From Flavobacteriaceae bacterium (GTDB lineage Bacteria > Bacteroidota > Bacteroidia > Flavobacteriales > Flavobacteriaceae), in NCBI GenBank assembly GCA_947491985.1, contig CANLLR010000007.1:1-64000 (forward strand): 64,000 nt of DNA. The letters run 5' to 3'. This document shows positions 26,746 to 34,774 of the stretch, piece after piece. Positions within the stretch are counted from its first letter, which is position 1. Every line of letters starts with the position of its first letter. The position numbers and the translations under genes are program-made. Under the pieces are notes generated by a model. It worked only from the letters and a program-made list of their open reading frames with translations, searched no databases and was not told the DNA's origin.

Positions 26746-27495
26746 ATGAACGAAGAACTCTACATGGCTTTTGAAAGTTACTTGAGTAACGAAATGCCTA
26801 CCGACGAAAAAAAACTCTTTGAAGAACGCTTGCTAATCGATGCGTCTTTCCGTGAAAGTTTTGCTGTTTATAAAGAAACTTCACAGTTTTTACACACTAC
26901 ATTTTCGGCAGAAACATTGGCGTTTAAAATGAATTTGGATGTTATTTCTAACGAACATTTTTCACAAACCCAAGAAAATAATTCAAACGAGACGCATCAG
27001 AAAAAGCAGACCAAAGTCATTCAATTTAAACCATGGTATTATGCTGTAGCCGCATCGATTGCACTTGTATTTGGAACGCTATTTTTTAACCAAAATGATC
27101 CACAATACGGTGATTTCAATCAACACGAAGCAGCGGTTTTTGTCGAACGAAGCGATGCAGATGTTAATTTAAAAGAAGCACAAGATTTTTTTAATGCCAA
27201 AGAATATAAAAAAGCGGTTTTGGCTTTTGAAAAAATCCCGAATCTTACCAATCCCGAATTGCAATATTATTACGCGATAGCATTGATAGAAACTAACGAT
27301 TATCAAAAAGCGGAAATTTTCTTGACAAATTTAAAAGACGGCACTTCCGTATATAAAACCAAAGCTGTTTGGTATTTGGCCCTTTCCAATTTAAAGCAAA
27401 AGAAAGTGGAGGAGTGCAAAGTTTACTTAAAGCAAATTCCAGCCGATGCCGAGGATTATGATAAGGCACAGGAATTGTTAGGTGATTTGGAGTAA
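26746..27495 (+). CDS. Probable anti-sigma factor with TPR-like periplasmic domain
   Basis: A 249-residue single-pass membrane protein. The N-terminal cytoplasmic part (about 1-90) has the YMAFESYLSNEMPTDEKKLFEERL pattern (read in parts) seen in short zinc-less anti-sigma domains of Bacteroidota. One membrane helix follows at about 98-116 (YYAVAASIALVFGTLFF). The periplasmic half (about 135-249) holds two or three TPR-like helical pairs (EAQDFFNAKEYKKAVLAFEK). Translational spacing of 4 bp after the sigma gene supports a functional pair. The periplasmic TPRs could bind a partner such as the TPR-CHAT protein; this is inference. No catalytic residues are seen. Confidence 0.8.
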   Translation: MNEELYMAFESYLSNEMPTDEKKLFEERLLIDASFRESFAVYKETSQFLHTTFSAETLAFKMNLDVISNEHFSQTQENNSNETHQKKQTKVIQFKPWYYAVAASIALVFGTLFFNQNDPQYGDFNQHEAAVFVERSDADVNLKEAQDFFNAKEYKKAVLAFEKIPNLTNPELQYYYAIALIETNDYQKAEIFLTNLKDGTSVYKTKAVWYLALSNLKQKKVEECKVYLKQIPADAEDYDKAQELLGDLE

Positions 27496-27593
27496 AATAA
27501 ACACAAAAAGCACAAAGTTTTCTAAAGGCATATGAGTAATTTTCTTATGTGCCTTTGTTTTCTTTTGCTACTTTTGTGGTTCAAAAAACAACA
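27496..27593. repeat. ACCACATAAG element, copy E
   Basis: ACACAAAAAGCACAAAG, then CTTATGTGCCTTTGTTTTC and TTTTGTGGTT, ends at the tatD start codon. It is the most diverged of the five copies. An in-frame GTG at 27549 inside it would add an artificial N-terminus to TatD. Confidence 0.55.
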
Positions 27594-28364
27594 ATGATTC
27601 TCACCGACACCCACACTCATTTATATTCTTCCCAGTTTCAAGACGATCGTGATCAAATGATGCAACGTGCTTTACATGTTGGGGTTTCGCGGTTTTTTAT
27701 TCCCGCCATCGACTCGACCTACACCAAAAAAATGTACGATTTAGAAAGTCAGTATCCTCAAAATATTTTTTTAATGATGGGATTGCACCCGTGTTATGTA
27801 AAACCCGAAACGTTTGAAGCCGAATTGTTGCATGTGGAAACTGAATTGTCCAAGAATAAATTTTATGCGGTAGGTGAAATCGGAATCGATTTGTATTGGG
27901 ATAAAACGACATTAGACATTCAGAAAAATGCTTTCAAACGCCAAATTCAATTGGCCAAAAAGCACCAATTGGCCATCAACATTCATTGTAGAGATGCTTT
28001 TGATGAAGTTTTTGAAGTGTTAGAAAGTGAGAGAAGTGCTGATTTGTTTGGCATTTTTCATTGTTTTACAGGCGATATTGGTCAGGCTAGAAAAGCTATC
28101 GACTTGAATTTGAAACTAGGAATAGGAGGCGTAGCCACATTTAAAAACGGGCAAATAGATCAGTTTTTAAATCAAATCGATTTGAAGCACATTGTTTTAG
28201 AAACAGATTCGCCTTACTTGGCTCCGGCTCCACATCGCGGCAAGCGAAATGAAAGCAGTTACCTGCAATTGGTAGCTCAAAAATTAGCTGAAATTTACCA
28301 ACTTCCACTGGCTGAAATTGCTGAAATAACCACCCAAAATTCTAAAGCTATTTTTGGGATTTAA
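27594..28364 (+). CDS. tatD: TatD family metal-dependent deoxyribonuclease
   Basis: A 256-residue TIM-barrel hydrolase. Metal ligands are visible: DTHTHL at the start (His6 and His8 region), the Glu of VGEIGIDLYW (near 95), HCRD (near 127), FHCFTGD (near 153) and the Asp of LETDSPYLAP (near 205). TatD enzymes are 3'-5' DNA exonucleases linked to repair and DNA turnover. The ATG at 27594 is the right start because the first metal-binding motif follows at once; an upstream GTG lies in a repeat. It precedes an acyltransferase gene by 58 bp. Confidence 0.93.
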   Translation: MILTDTHTHLYSSQFQDDRDQMMQRALHVGVSRFFIPAIDSTYTKKMYDLESQYPQNIFLMMGLHPCYVKPETFEAELLHVETELSKNKFYAVGEIGIDLYWDKTTLDIQKNAFKRQIQLAKKHQLAINIHCRDAFDEVFEVLESERSADLFGIFHCFTGDIGQARKAIDLNLKLGIGGVATFKNGQIDQFLNQIDLKHIVLETDSPYLAPAPHRGKRNESSYLQLVAQKLAEIYQLPLAEIAEITTQNSKAIFGI

Positions 28365-28422
28365 TGTAAACGTTAATTGAGAAAATTTTTGTTCTTTTGT
28401 TGCACTAATTTTAATTCAAAGA

Positions 28423-29556
28423 ATGTCAAAATTCGACTCCATTCGTCCCTTTTATGATGCCGAAGTTAATGCAGCCATTTGCGATGCATTGAATCATCCA
28501 ATGATGAAGGCCATCATGAGTTTTACATTTCCTGATGTAGCGGATGAGGTCTGGAAAAACCAATTGCGAAAAACCCATTCCATTCGCGATTTTCAATGTA
28601 ATTTTATTTACGCATCGGTGCAAAAAGTACTCGAAAAATCATCAGAAGGATTAACTACATCTGGATTCGAAAAGTTAGAAAAAAACACATCGTACCTTTT
28701 TGTTTCCAATCATAGGGATATTATTTTAGATACCTCATTATTGAACGTTTGCTTGTTTGATCACGGTTTGGTAATGACAGCCTCCGCCATTGGCGATAAT
28801 TTAGTAAAGAAAGATTTTCTTTTAAATCTTTCCAAATTGAATCGAAATTTCCTAGTCCAACGGGGTTTACCTCCAAGAGAATTACTTCAAAGTTCCAAAT
28901 TAATGTCGGATTACATTGCTCAATTATTGTTACGAGAAAATCGTTCGGTTTGGATTGCACAGCGTGAAGGACGCACTAAAGACGGCAATGATGCAACACA
29001 TTCGGGTGTTTTAAAAATGCTTGGAATGGGTTCGGACGAAAAAAATGTATTGGATTATTTTAAAAAAATTAAAATTGTACCTGTTTCTATTTCGTACGAA
29101 TACGATCCGACAGATGCTTTGAAAATGCCACAAATTTTAGCCGAAGCCAACGATGAAATTTATATCAAAGAAAAAAATGAGGATTTCATTACGTTATTGA
29201 GTGGGATAATTGGTCAAAAAAAGCGCATTCACATCCATGTAGGTGAAGTTTTAGACAATGAATTGGATGTGATTCAAGCAGAAAACGACAATACCAACAA
29301 ACAAGTACAAGCCCTTGCTCAAGTAATTGACGACTCTATTTTGCAATCTTACAAATTATGGCCGACCAATTACATCGCCTATGATTTGTTGAATACTACC
29401 AATCAGTTTAGTCACTTATATACCGAAAACGAAAAGTCGCTATTTGAACGCCGCTTCGAAATGAAAATCGACAGCTCGAATGAAACATTACGCGAAAGTT
29501 TTTTAGCAATGTATGCCAATCCGGTGGTTAATAAATTTAAGTACAATGCAGTCTAA
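28423..29556 (+). CDS. Lysophospholipid acyltransferase family protein (PlsC-like)
   Basis: A 377-residue acyltransferase of the glycerolphosphate acyltransferase superfamily. The catalytic HxxxxD is in SNHRDIILDTS (about residues 92-102). The second block FLVQRG and the third WIAQREGRTKDG, with the glycerolphosphate-binding Glu, are in order. It is longer than PlsC (about 250 aa) and lacks strong membrane helices, and ends in a C-terminal helical domain. In many Bacteroidota this protein precedes the asparaginase gene. Here the two reading frames overlap by 11 bp (29546-29556), which indicates translational coupling. The acyl acceptor is not known. Confidence 0.85.
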   Translation: MSKFDSIRPFYDAEVNAAICDALNHPMMKAIMSFTFPDVADEVWKNQLRKTHSIRDFQCNFIYASVQKVLEKSSEGLTTSGFEKLEKNTSYLFVSNHRDIILDTSLLNVCLFDHGLVMTASAIGDNLVKKDFLLNLSKLNRNFLVQRGLPPRELLQSSKLMSDYIAQLLLRENRSVWIAQREGRTKDGNDATHSGVLKMLGMGSDEKNVLDYFKKIKIVPVSISYEYDPTDALKMPQILAEANDEIYIKEKNEDFITLLSGIIGQKKRIHIHVGEVLDNELDVIQAENDNTNKQVQALAQVIDDSILQSYKLWPTNYIAYDLLNTTNQFSHLYTENEKSLFERRFEMKIDSSNETLRESFLAMYANPVVNKFKYNAV

Positions 29557-30574
29557 ACCCAACATATTACTTATTTATACTGGTGGTACCATTGGTATGA
29601 TGAAAGATTTTGAAACGGGTGCGTTAAAGGCATTTAACTTTAAAAAATTACTCCAAAAAATTCCTGAACTCCAACAATTGGATTGTTTGATAGAAACTAT
29701 TTCTTTCGAAAAACCGATTGACTCGTCGAATATGAATCCAGAACGATGGGTTCAAATTGCCAATAGTATTGAGGAAAATTACACCAAGTTTGATGGTTTT
29801 GTGGTGCTTCATGGTTCTGATACGATGTCCTATTCAGCATCTGCATTGAGTTTTATGCTCGAAAATCTAGCAAAACCCGTAATTTTTACGGGTTCTCAAT
29901 TACCTATTGGCGATTTGCGAACGGATGCTAAAGAAAATCTAATCACGGCGATACAAATTGCATCATTGCAACAAAAAGGGAAACCCGTTGTACAAGAAGT
30001 GGGCTTATATTTTGAATATAAATTGTACCGAGGTAACCGTACGACCAAAATTAACTCCGAACATTTTAACGCTTTTGCATCACCCAATTATCCGGCTTTG
30101 GCCGAATCGGGAGTGCATTTGAATGTGAATTCGAATTTGTTTTTTGACAAAAAGTCGTCCAAAAAATTAGTGGTTCACAAGCAATTGGAAGACAATGTAG
30201 TGATTGTAAAAATATTTCCAGGATTAAATGAAATCGTTTTATCTTCGATTATGGCGATTCCGAATTTAAAAGGAATTGTTTTGGAAACCTACGGTTCTGG
30301 AAACGCACCTACTGAAGATTGGTTGATACAATTGTTGAAAAAAGCAATCAAATCTGGACTTCACGTTATTAATGTTACCCAATGTTCAGGCGGAAGTGTC
30401 AGCATGGGACAATATGAAACCAGTACGCAATTGAAAAAAATTGGCGTTATATCTGGGAAAGACATCACTACTGAAGCTGCCATTACGAAACTTATGTATT
30501 TGCTTGGCCAAAATGTGGCACCCAATGTTTTCAAAACTATTTTTGAAACTTCTTTGCGAGGCGAAATGGTTTAA
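29546..30574 (+). CDS. ansA: Type I L-asparaginase
   Basis: A 342-residue asparaginase that hydrolyses asparagine to aspartate and ammonia. The N-terminal catalytic Thr lies in IYTGGTIGMM and the second catalytic Thr and Asp lie in LHGSDTMSYSASAL (about 85-98). There is no signal peptide, so it should be the low-affinity cytoplasmic type I enzyme. The ATG at 29546, inside the end of the acyltransferase gene, begins directly before the conserved strand and is preferred to an upstream in-frame alternative start. Overlap suggests coupled translation. tRNA-Ser follows. Confidence 0.92.
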   Translation: MQSKPNILLIYTGGTIGMMKDFETGALKAFNFKKLLQKIPELQQLDCLIETISFEKPIDSSNMNPERWVQIANSIEENYTKFDGFVVLHGSDTMSYSASALSFMLENLAKPVIFTGSQLPIGDLRTDAKENLITAIQIASLQQKGKPVVQEVGLYFEYKLYRGNRTTKINSEHFNAFASPNYPALAESGVHLNVNSNLFFDKKSSKKLVVHKQLEDNVVIVKIFPGLNEIVLSSIMAIPNLKGIVLETYGSGNAPTEDWLIQLLKKAIKSGLHVINVTQCSGGSVSMGQYETSTQLKKIGVISGKDITTEAAITKLMYLLGQNVAPNVFKTIFETSLRGEMV

Positions 30575-30622
30575 TTTGTCCTTTGTTTATTGCTAAATTT
30601 TATTGTTCTTTGTATTCCAATT

Positions 30623-30709
30623 AGAGGGGTGTCCGAGTGGTTGAAGGAGCAAGCCTGGAAAGTTTGTATATGGGTAACTGTATCGTGGGTTCGAATCCCA
30701 TCTCCTCTG
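30623..30709 (+). tRNA. tRNA-Ser (anticodon GGA)
   Basis: An 87-nt class II tRNA: acceptor stem AGAGGGG (30623-30629) / CTCCTCT (30702-30708), discriminator G at 30709, D-arm with GTGG, anticodon loop CTGGAAA (anticodon GGA) on stem CAAGC/GTTTG, long variable arm (TATATGGGTAACTGTATC region) and T-arm GTGGG-TTCGAAT-CCCAT. It reads UCC/UCU serine codons. CCA is not encoded. Confidence 0.97.
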
Positions 30710-30713
30710 CGAT

Positions 30714-30739
30714 AAAACCGAAGTTATGCTTCGGTTTTT
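30714..30739 (+). terminator. Terminator after tRNA-Ser
   Basis: The stem AACCGAAG (30716-30723) / CTTCGGTT (30729-30736), with a TTATG loop and a T-run, lies 5 bp past the tRNA. Its T-tract overlaps the left arm of the next inverted repeat. Confidence 0.85.
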
Positions 30740-30795
30740 CTATTTCTAAAATAGCATGAAAATTTCTTTCAAAGGCTATTTTAGAAATAGAAAAA
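30735..30795. repeat. Perfect 21-bp inverted repeat downstream of tRNA-Ser
   Basis: Arms 30735-30755 and 30775-30795 are exactly complementary and end in TTTTTC / GAAAAA. The 19-nt loop itself contains TGAAA / TTTCA (30757-30761 and 30767-30771). Another short stem AGCC / GGCT followed by TTTTT comes just after (30797-30820). The remaining part of the gap to porT (30821-30976) holds no gene that I can see. Confidence 0.8.
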
Positions 30796-30976
30796 CAGCC
30801 TTTGCTAATGGCTAGTTTTTATAGACAGATTTTCCCTATGTGGGATCAACGCAGTTAATCCTCGCTGCTTTACAGCATTATCTTATCCTAGATTGTTAAA
30901 AAATCTCATTTTGTTTAATCGACTAAAAGATGTACTTTCGCTTTAAGCGTTTGCTATAATTTTCTAACTTAAAACC

Positions 30977-31660
30977 ATGCGATTTTACTTTTTCATACTG
31001 TCTTTTTTCATGACGTTAGGTCTTTTTGCGCAAGACGAAAAAATCGATTTTGAAGCGGTGGATTCCCTTTATAGAGAAGATCAGTTTTATTTTAATTTCT
31101 CGTTTAGTAATCTGCAGAAAATCCCATCTGGATTCAATCAGAATAAACTTTCAGTAGGATTAAGTTTGGGTTTTCTTCGTGATTTTCCCATTAATAAAAA
31201 TCGCACTTGGTCAATTGCAGCAGGTTTAGGATATAGTTATAGTGGATTAAATCACAACCTAAGGATTTCGGCGGTGAATGGAAAAAACGAATACAACATT
31301 ATAACTGGCGAATTCAGTAAGAACAAGCAGAATTTTCATTATGTCGATTTGCCTATTGAAATTCGCTGGCGAACGTCAACAGCAGAAAGTCATAAGTTTT
31401 GGCGCGTTTATACCGGATTTAAAGTCAGTTATTTGTTTTCAGATCAATACAAGTTTGAAGGATCTGGAATCTCTAACCAGCAAAGTGGCAATCCTGATTT
31501 GAATGCACTACAATATGGAACTTATATTACAGCAGGTTGGAACACTTGGAACGCCTATGTTTATTATGGATTGAATCCCGTATTTAAATCGGCTGCGATT
31601 GAGGAACAACCCATAAAAATGCATGCGTTGAATATTGGATTAATGTTTTACATTTTATAA
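30977..31660 (+). CDS. porT: PorT-family outer-membrane protein (type IX secretion)
   Basis: A 227-residue exported protein (signal peptide 1-19, LGLFAQ) with an 8-strand-like beta-barrel pattern (LSVGLSLGFL, WSIAAGLGYSYSG, YGTYITAGWNTWNAYVYYG) and a terminal strand ending in YIL. Size and sequence fit PorT/SprT, required for type IX protein secretion and, in gliding species, for adhesin export. No other T9SS component (PorK-N, SprA) is in the window, so this is one scattered part of the system. Its stop overlaps by 6 bp the end of the convergent membrane-protein gene. Confidence 0.8.
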   Translation: MRFYFFILSFFMTLGLFAQDEKIDFEAVDSLYREDQFYFNFSFSNLQKIPSGFNQNKLSVGLSLGFLRDFPINKNRTWSIAAGLGYSYSGLNHNLRISAVNGKNEYNIITGEFSKNKQNFHYVDLPIEIRWRTSTAESHKFWRVYTGFKVSYLFSDQYKFEGSGISNQQSGNPDLNALQYGTYITAGWNTWNAYVYYGLNPVFKSAAIEEQPIKMHALNIGLMFYIL

Positions 31661-32281
31661 CCAAAAATACCACACACTCAATTGTGGTAGCAGTCCCACC
31701 AAGTAACCAAAAGTCAATTCTTTAATAGTATGTGCTTTCATTTCTATGCGAGAGGAAGCAATGACACCCGTGATAAAAAAGGAAAATGCAATCAGATACA
31801 TGATGTTTATTTGATTGTGAATGCTCAGCCCAATGATGAAAAAAGTAACGGCGCTGCTTCCAATCATGTGAATGCTCGATTTTAGCTTAACAAATAACAA
31901 AACAAACGCTATAAAAGTACTTATCAAACCGCCTAAAAAGAAAAAAAACAATTCCGGAAACCGATCCATCGTAATGCTTTCGGTGAGTAAAACTACCGTT
32001 AAAGCCATTTGCATTAAAAGCGGAATTTTGCGTTGGTTTATGTCGGATAACATTATATTATCGACTTTTCCGAAGGTTCGCAGCAAATAAAAAAACGAAA
32101 GCGGTAGTAAAAAAGTAATGATTACTATCTGAAAAATTAATAAATACGATTGTCCTTTCGTGAAATAGGTATCGTTAAAAAGCAAGTACAAAAGTGTTCC
32201 TATTAGTGGAATAAAAATAGGATGAAAGAGGTAGGAAAAAAAAGGCAGGATTTTTTTCAAAAGTAAAATAATTGAAAGCAA
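31655..32281 (-). CDS. Conserved membrane protein, six helices
   Basis: A protein of about 200 residues with roughly six hydrophobic helices and one conserved-looking cytoplasmic loop (DNIMLSDINQRKIPLL, about 73-88). In Flavobacteria it commonly accompanies porT. The loop and the last two helices recall PAP2-like phosphatase neighbours, but I see no catalytic His/Arg set and assign no function. There is no ATG in the expected N-terminal zone: translation must begin at a TTG, either 32281 or the better-placed 32260 (giving KKILPFFSYLFHP as the N-terminus). A TACTTTTG promoter-like string overlaps 32260, so the exact start stays open. Confidence 0.75.
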   Translation of the reverse strand: MLSIILLLKKILPFFSYLFHPIFIPLIGTLLYLLFNDTYFTKGQSYLLIFQIVIITFLLPLSFFYLLRTFGKVDNIMLSDINQRKIPLLMQMALTVVLLTESITMDRFPELFFFFLGGLISTFIAFVLLFVKLKSSIHMIGSSAVTFFIIGLSIHNQINIMYLIAFSFFITGVIASSRIEMKAHTIKELTFGYLVGLLPQLSVWYFWL

Positions 32282-32305
32282 ATATATGAAATAAGTGCTA
32301 TTTTA

Positions 32306-33445
32306 TCACTCAAATTCATTCAATCCATACAAAAGTTCTTTCATTTTAGAGCCATTAATTTCGACTGGTTTATAGGCTTTGTTGAATTTATCAATAGCTA
32401 CATCTATGTCTGATTTTAATTTTTTATATTCAAGAGGTAATTTCGATTCACATTGTTTTTCATTTTCATAACTGTTAAGAATGATTTTGAATTTTTCATA
32501 AAATTTTCCACCAAGCTCAATGAAATTATTGTATTGACCAATAAATTGGATTAATCGATCGACAGGAAATTCCATATTAACCATCATTTTTTGCAACATT
32601 GGACCTTGAATTGTTTTTTGTTTTACTAAGTATTCGTTCATTTTTTGAGTTAAAGTATCCCAATCATCATTGCTTCTGCAATTGTCTAGAGTGTTTTGAT
32701 AACCAATTGGTTTGGTATATTCTTTAAATAAAATTTCGATGTCTTCTTTAATTTTTTCATTGCTTTTTTGAAGAAAAGATGTTTCAAAATAGATGGTATT
32801 TAAATCGTTTTGCATCCGTAGCGTAAAATCTAAAATGCATTCTATGTTGGCCAATTCTTTTTCTTTATCCTCTTTTGAAAGATTAGAAACCATTAGATTT
32901 GTGAATGTATTTACGACAGAAACCAAAGTGTTTGTGCCTAAAATCGCGGTTAAATCAAAACCAGTCTTTTTGTCTTTTTTTGCTGAAACAAGCTCTTTAA
33001 GTTTATCAAATTCGGGATACTGATTGGGATTTGCCATTTTGTTGATTTCTGAAAAAGTTCGAACACTCGAAAAATGATGATCCAAACTTAAGGTCTTATC
33101 ATACAATATTCTAATAATTTGTAGTCCTTTCAAATAGCGTATTTTGGAAATATCGGATTCGCTTTTCAATTTAAGAATCGCTAAGTTGTCTTTCAACGCA
33201 TCTTTTTCGATGAGTAGATTAAGTCTCAGTTCAACAGAGTTTTCAAGAGCAATTTTTTCATTGATTGACTGAATTTTTGACTGAATTATATCAGTTTTCA
33301 ATACATAATTAGTGTGAATGTAGACTATTTCTAAAATCATTTCTGACCATATTTCATTTGGATCTTTTCCATCATAAGTAGCTGAAAATGCACTTTTTGA
33401 CGAAAGAAGAAGAAATATTGAGATGATGATTTTTAATCGTTTCAT
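32306..33445 (-). CDS. Hypothetical secreted protein, 379 aa
   Basis: A signal peptide (about 1-21, KSAFSA) precedes a mostly alpha-helical, lysine/glutamate-rich protein without membrane helices, cysteine pattern or recognised domain. Coiled-coil-like stretches occur near 60-95 and 215-250. It is the last gene of a leftward run of four secreted-protein genes (32306-35314), separated by 14-77 bp and sharing no obvious homology with each other. No function can be assigned. It is more AT-rich than the surrounding housekeeping genes by eye. Confidence 0.7.
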   Translation of the reverse strand: MKRLKIIISIFLLLSSKSAFSATYDGKDPNEIWSEMILEIVYIHTNYVLKTDIIQSKIQSINEKIALENSVELRLNLLIEKDALKDNLAILKLKSESDISKIRYLKGLQIIRILYDKTLSLDHHFSSVRTFSEINKMANPNQYPEFDKLKELVSAKKDKKTGFDLTAILGTNTLVSVVNTFTNLMVSNLSKEDKEKELANIECILDFTLRMQNDLNTIYFETSFLQKSNEKIKEDIEILFKEYTKPIGYQNTLDNCRSNDDWDTLTQKMNEYLVKQKTIQGPMLQKMMVNMEFPVDRLIQFIGQYNNFIELGGKFYEKFKIILNSYENEKQCESKLPLEYKKLKSDIDVAIDKFNKAYKPVEINGSKMKELLYGLNEFE

Positions 33446-33484
33446 TTTGTCTGTTTTCGTTACATAAAAATAATTTTAAATAAA

Positions 33485-33934
33485 CTATTGCTTTGATAAT
33501 GGTAAGGTAACTTTGATATTGTCGTCAAAAAGTTCTATAGGATAGCTCCCTTTTTTTACTATATTGAGTTTAGAATCAATATTTAGCATTTGTAATAGCT
33601 GAGAGTCAATGATAAAATCGTCTTCTTGAATAAAATAAATGGAATCGGTTAGAAGAATTTTATCAAGTGTTTTGTTACACAAACTTATTAGTTCTTGTTC
33701 AGAAAGTAAACTTTTAGCAAACACCAACTGAATGGTAGAATCATTTAATTTTAAAGCTGTTGTTTTGCTTTCTTGATTGTTTTTTTGCATTTCTAAACTG
33801 GTCGAAATACGACACAAACCTAAACCACCGGCACAACTTCTGCCACGAGAATCGGTGCTAACTTTTAGTTCAGTTTGGGCAATAGAAAGTAAGGGCAATG
33901 TAATTAGCATTGCAAGCAGGAGCTTGTTTCTCAT
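33485..33934 (-). CDS. Hypothetical secreted protein, 149 aa
   Basis: A signal peptide (1-19, LLSIAQ) and a short cysteine-glycine motif right after it (GRSCAGGLGLCRIS, about 30-43) are the only distinctive parts; a similar Cys-Gly-Gly-x-Gly-x-Cys motif is, from memory, seen near the N-terminus of other small Bacteroidota secreted proteins. The rest is soluble, mixed alpha/beta and acidic. It lies between the TraB/GumN-like lipoprotein and the 379-aa protein, 58 and 39 bp away. Function unknown. Confidence 0.65.
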   Translation of the reverse strand: MRNKLLLAMLITLPLLSIAQTELKVSTDSRGRSCAGGLGLCRISTSLEMQKNNQESKTTALKLNDSTIQLVFAKSLLSEQELISLCNKTLDKILLTDSIYFIQEDDFIIDSQLLQMLNIDSKLNIVKKGSYPIELFDDNIKVTLPLSKQ

Positions 33935-33992
33935 GGATTTTTGTTGTTTGTGAAGTTTAACTAAGAAGTTTTTTTACGTAATATACTATTAA

Positions 33993-34715
33993 TTACTTGT
34001 ATCCTATTTTTAGAAGTTCTTCTTTAATACCGATGAAGTGTTTTGCTCCATAAACGATAACTATTTTATCATTTTTATCTTTTAGCAATTCTTCAATAAC
34101 ATGCTTATTCCTAAAATTTATGATAGCATCATCGCCTTTCTTTTTATCTACAGGTTTTACTTTACAACTAGATTTTTTATTATTTGGATTTTCATAATCG
34201 CATTTTTCTAACTTAATTTCTCCATATTTGGATTCATAGTAAGTAATCATTTCATTAATTGTAACATCAACATTTTTGCTCTTTAAAGAATCAATTCCCA
34301 AGGCTGAATACGATGGCTGGTCTATTACTTCTTTTTTATACTTAACCTTACCGTTGTACATGGAATCAATCATTTTTATATAACCTGAATTTTTTTTAGA
34401 GAATGGAATTCCAGAAAACTTTCTTAACTTCAATAATGCTATAGTATCTTTAACATCTCCTTTTATCTTTTCAGTATAAAAATGAAATCCCAAATTTTCT
34501 AATGAATCAATTTTTTTCTTAACCTCAGCATAGAATGGTTTTGTACCGATATGATGAATTGGTATAAACACCACTTCTTTGTTATTGTTTTTCAACTTAT
34601 CTAGTTTAGCAGTATCATTATAAATCCCCATCAGATTGAAAGCTAAATTAACTTTATAACTATTACAGCTAATGGCGATAAATAGAAATAGAATAATAAT
34701 TATAATTTTTTTCAT
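33993..34715 (-). CDS. TraB/GumN-like lipoprotein
   Basis: A 240-residue lipoprotein (lipobox IAISC, Cys17). I match it to the TraB/PrgY/GumN (Tiki) superfamily of membrane-associated proteins, some of which are metallopeptidase-like, on two signs. IPIHHIGTKPFY (near 38-49) resembles the N-terminal GTxH-type motif of the family, and the C-terminal RNKHVIEELL ... VIVYGAKHFIGIKEELLKIGY resembles the conserved RN and GxxH-x-x-G ending. The ATG at 34715 is preferred because it starts the lipoprotein signal; an in-frame ATG at 34760 would begin inside a large hairpin. The family call is moderate: the sequence is divergent. Confidence 0.6.
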   Translation of the reverse strand: MKKIIIIILFLFIAISCNSYKVNLAFNLMGIYNDTAKLDKLKNNNKEVVFIPIHHIGTKPFYAEVKKKIDSLENLGFHFYTEKIKGDVKDTIALLKLRKFSGIPFSKKNSGYIKMIDSMYNGKVKYKKEVIDQPSYSALGIDSLKSKNVDVTINEMITYYESKYGEIKLEKCDYENPNNKKSSCKVKPVDKKKGDDAIINFRNKHVIEELLKDKNDKIVIVYGAKHFIGIKEELLKIGYK

Positions 34716-34729
34716 AGAAGTTTTTTTTG

Positions 34730-34762
34730 AAATGGTACACATGCAAATGATGTGTACCATTT
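34730..34762. repeat. 13-bp inverted repeat in the leader of the TraB/GumN-like gene
   Basis: AAATGGTACACAT (34730-34742) and ATGTGTACCATTT (34750-34762) are exact complements around a 7-nt loop. The hairpin lies 14 bp upstream of the ATG at 34715 and 12 bp downstream of the preceding gene. Read leftward it is followed by CAAAAAAAAC, not a T-run, so it is unlike a normal terminator and may be a leader structure or an mRNA-processing stem. Confidence 0.7.
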
Positions 34763-34774
34763 AAATTATTTTTA

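Noticed and set aside
30623..30976. Genomic-island attachment site at tRNA-Ser
   Set aside because: No integrase gene and no direct copy of the tRNA 3' end was found downstream.
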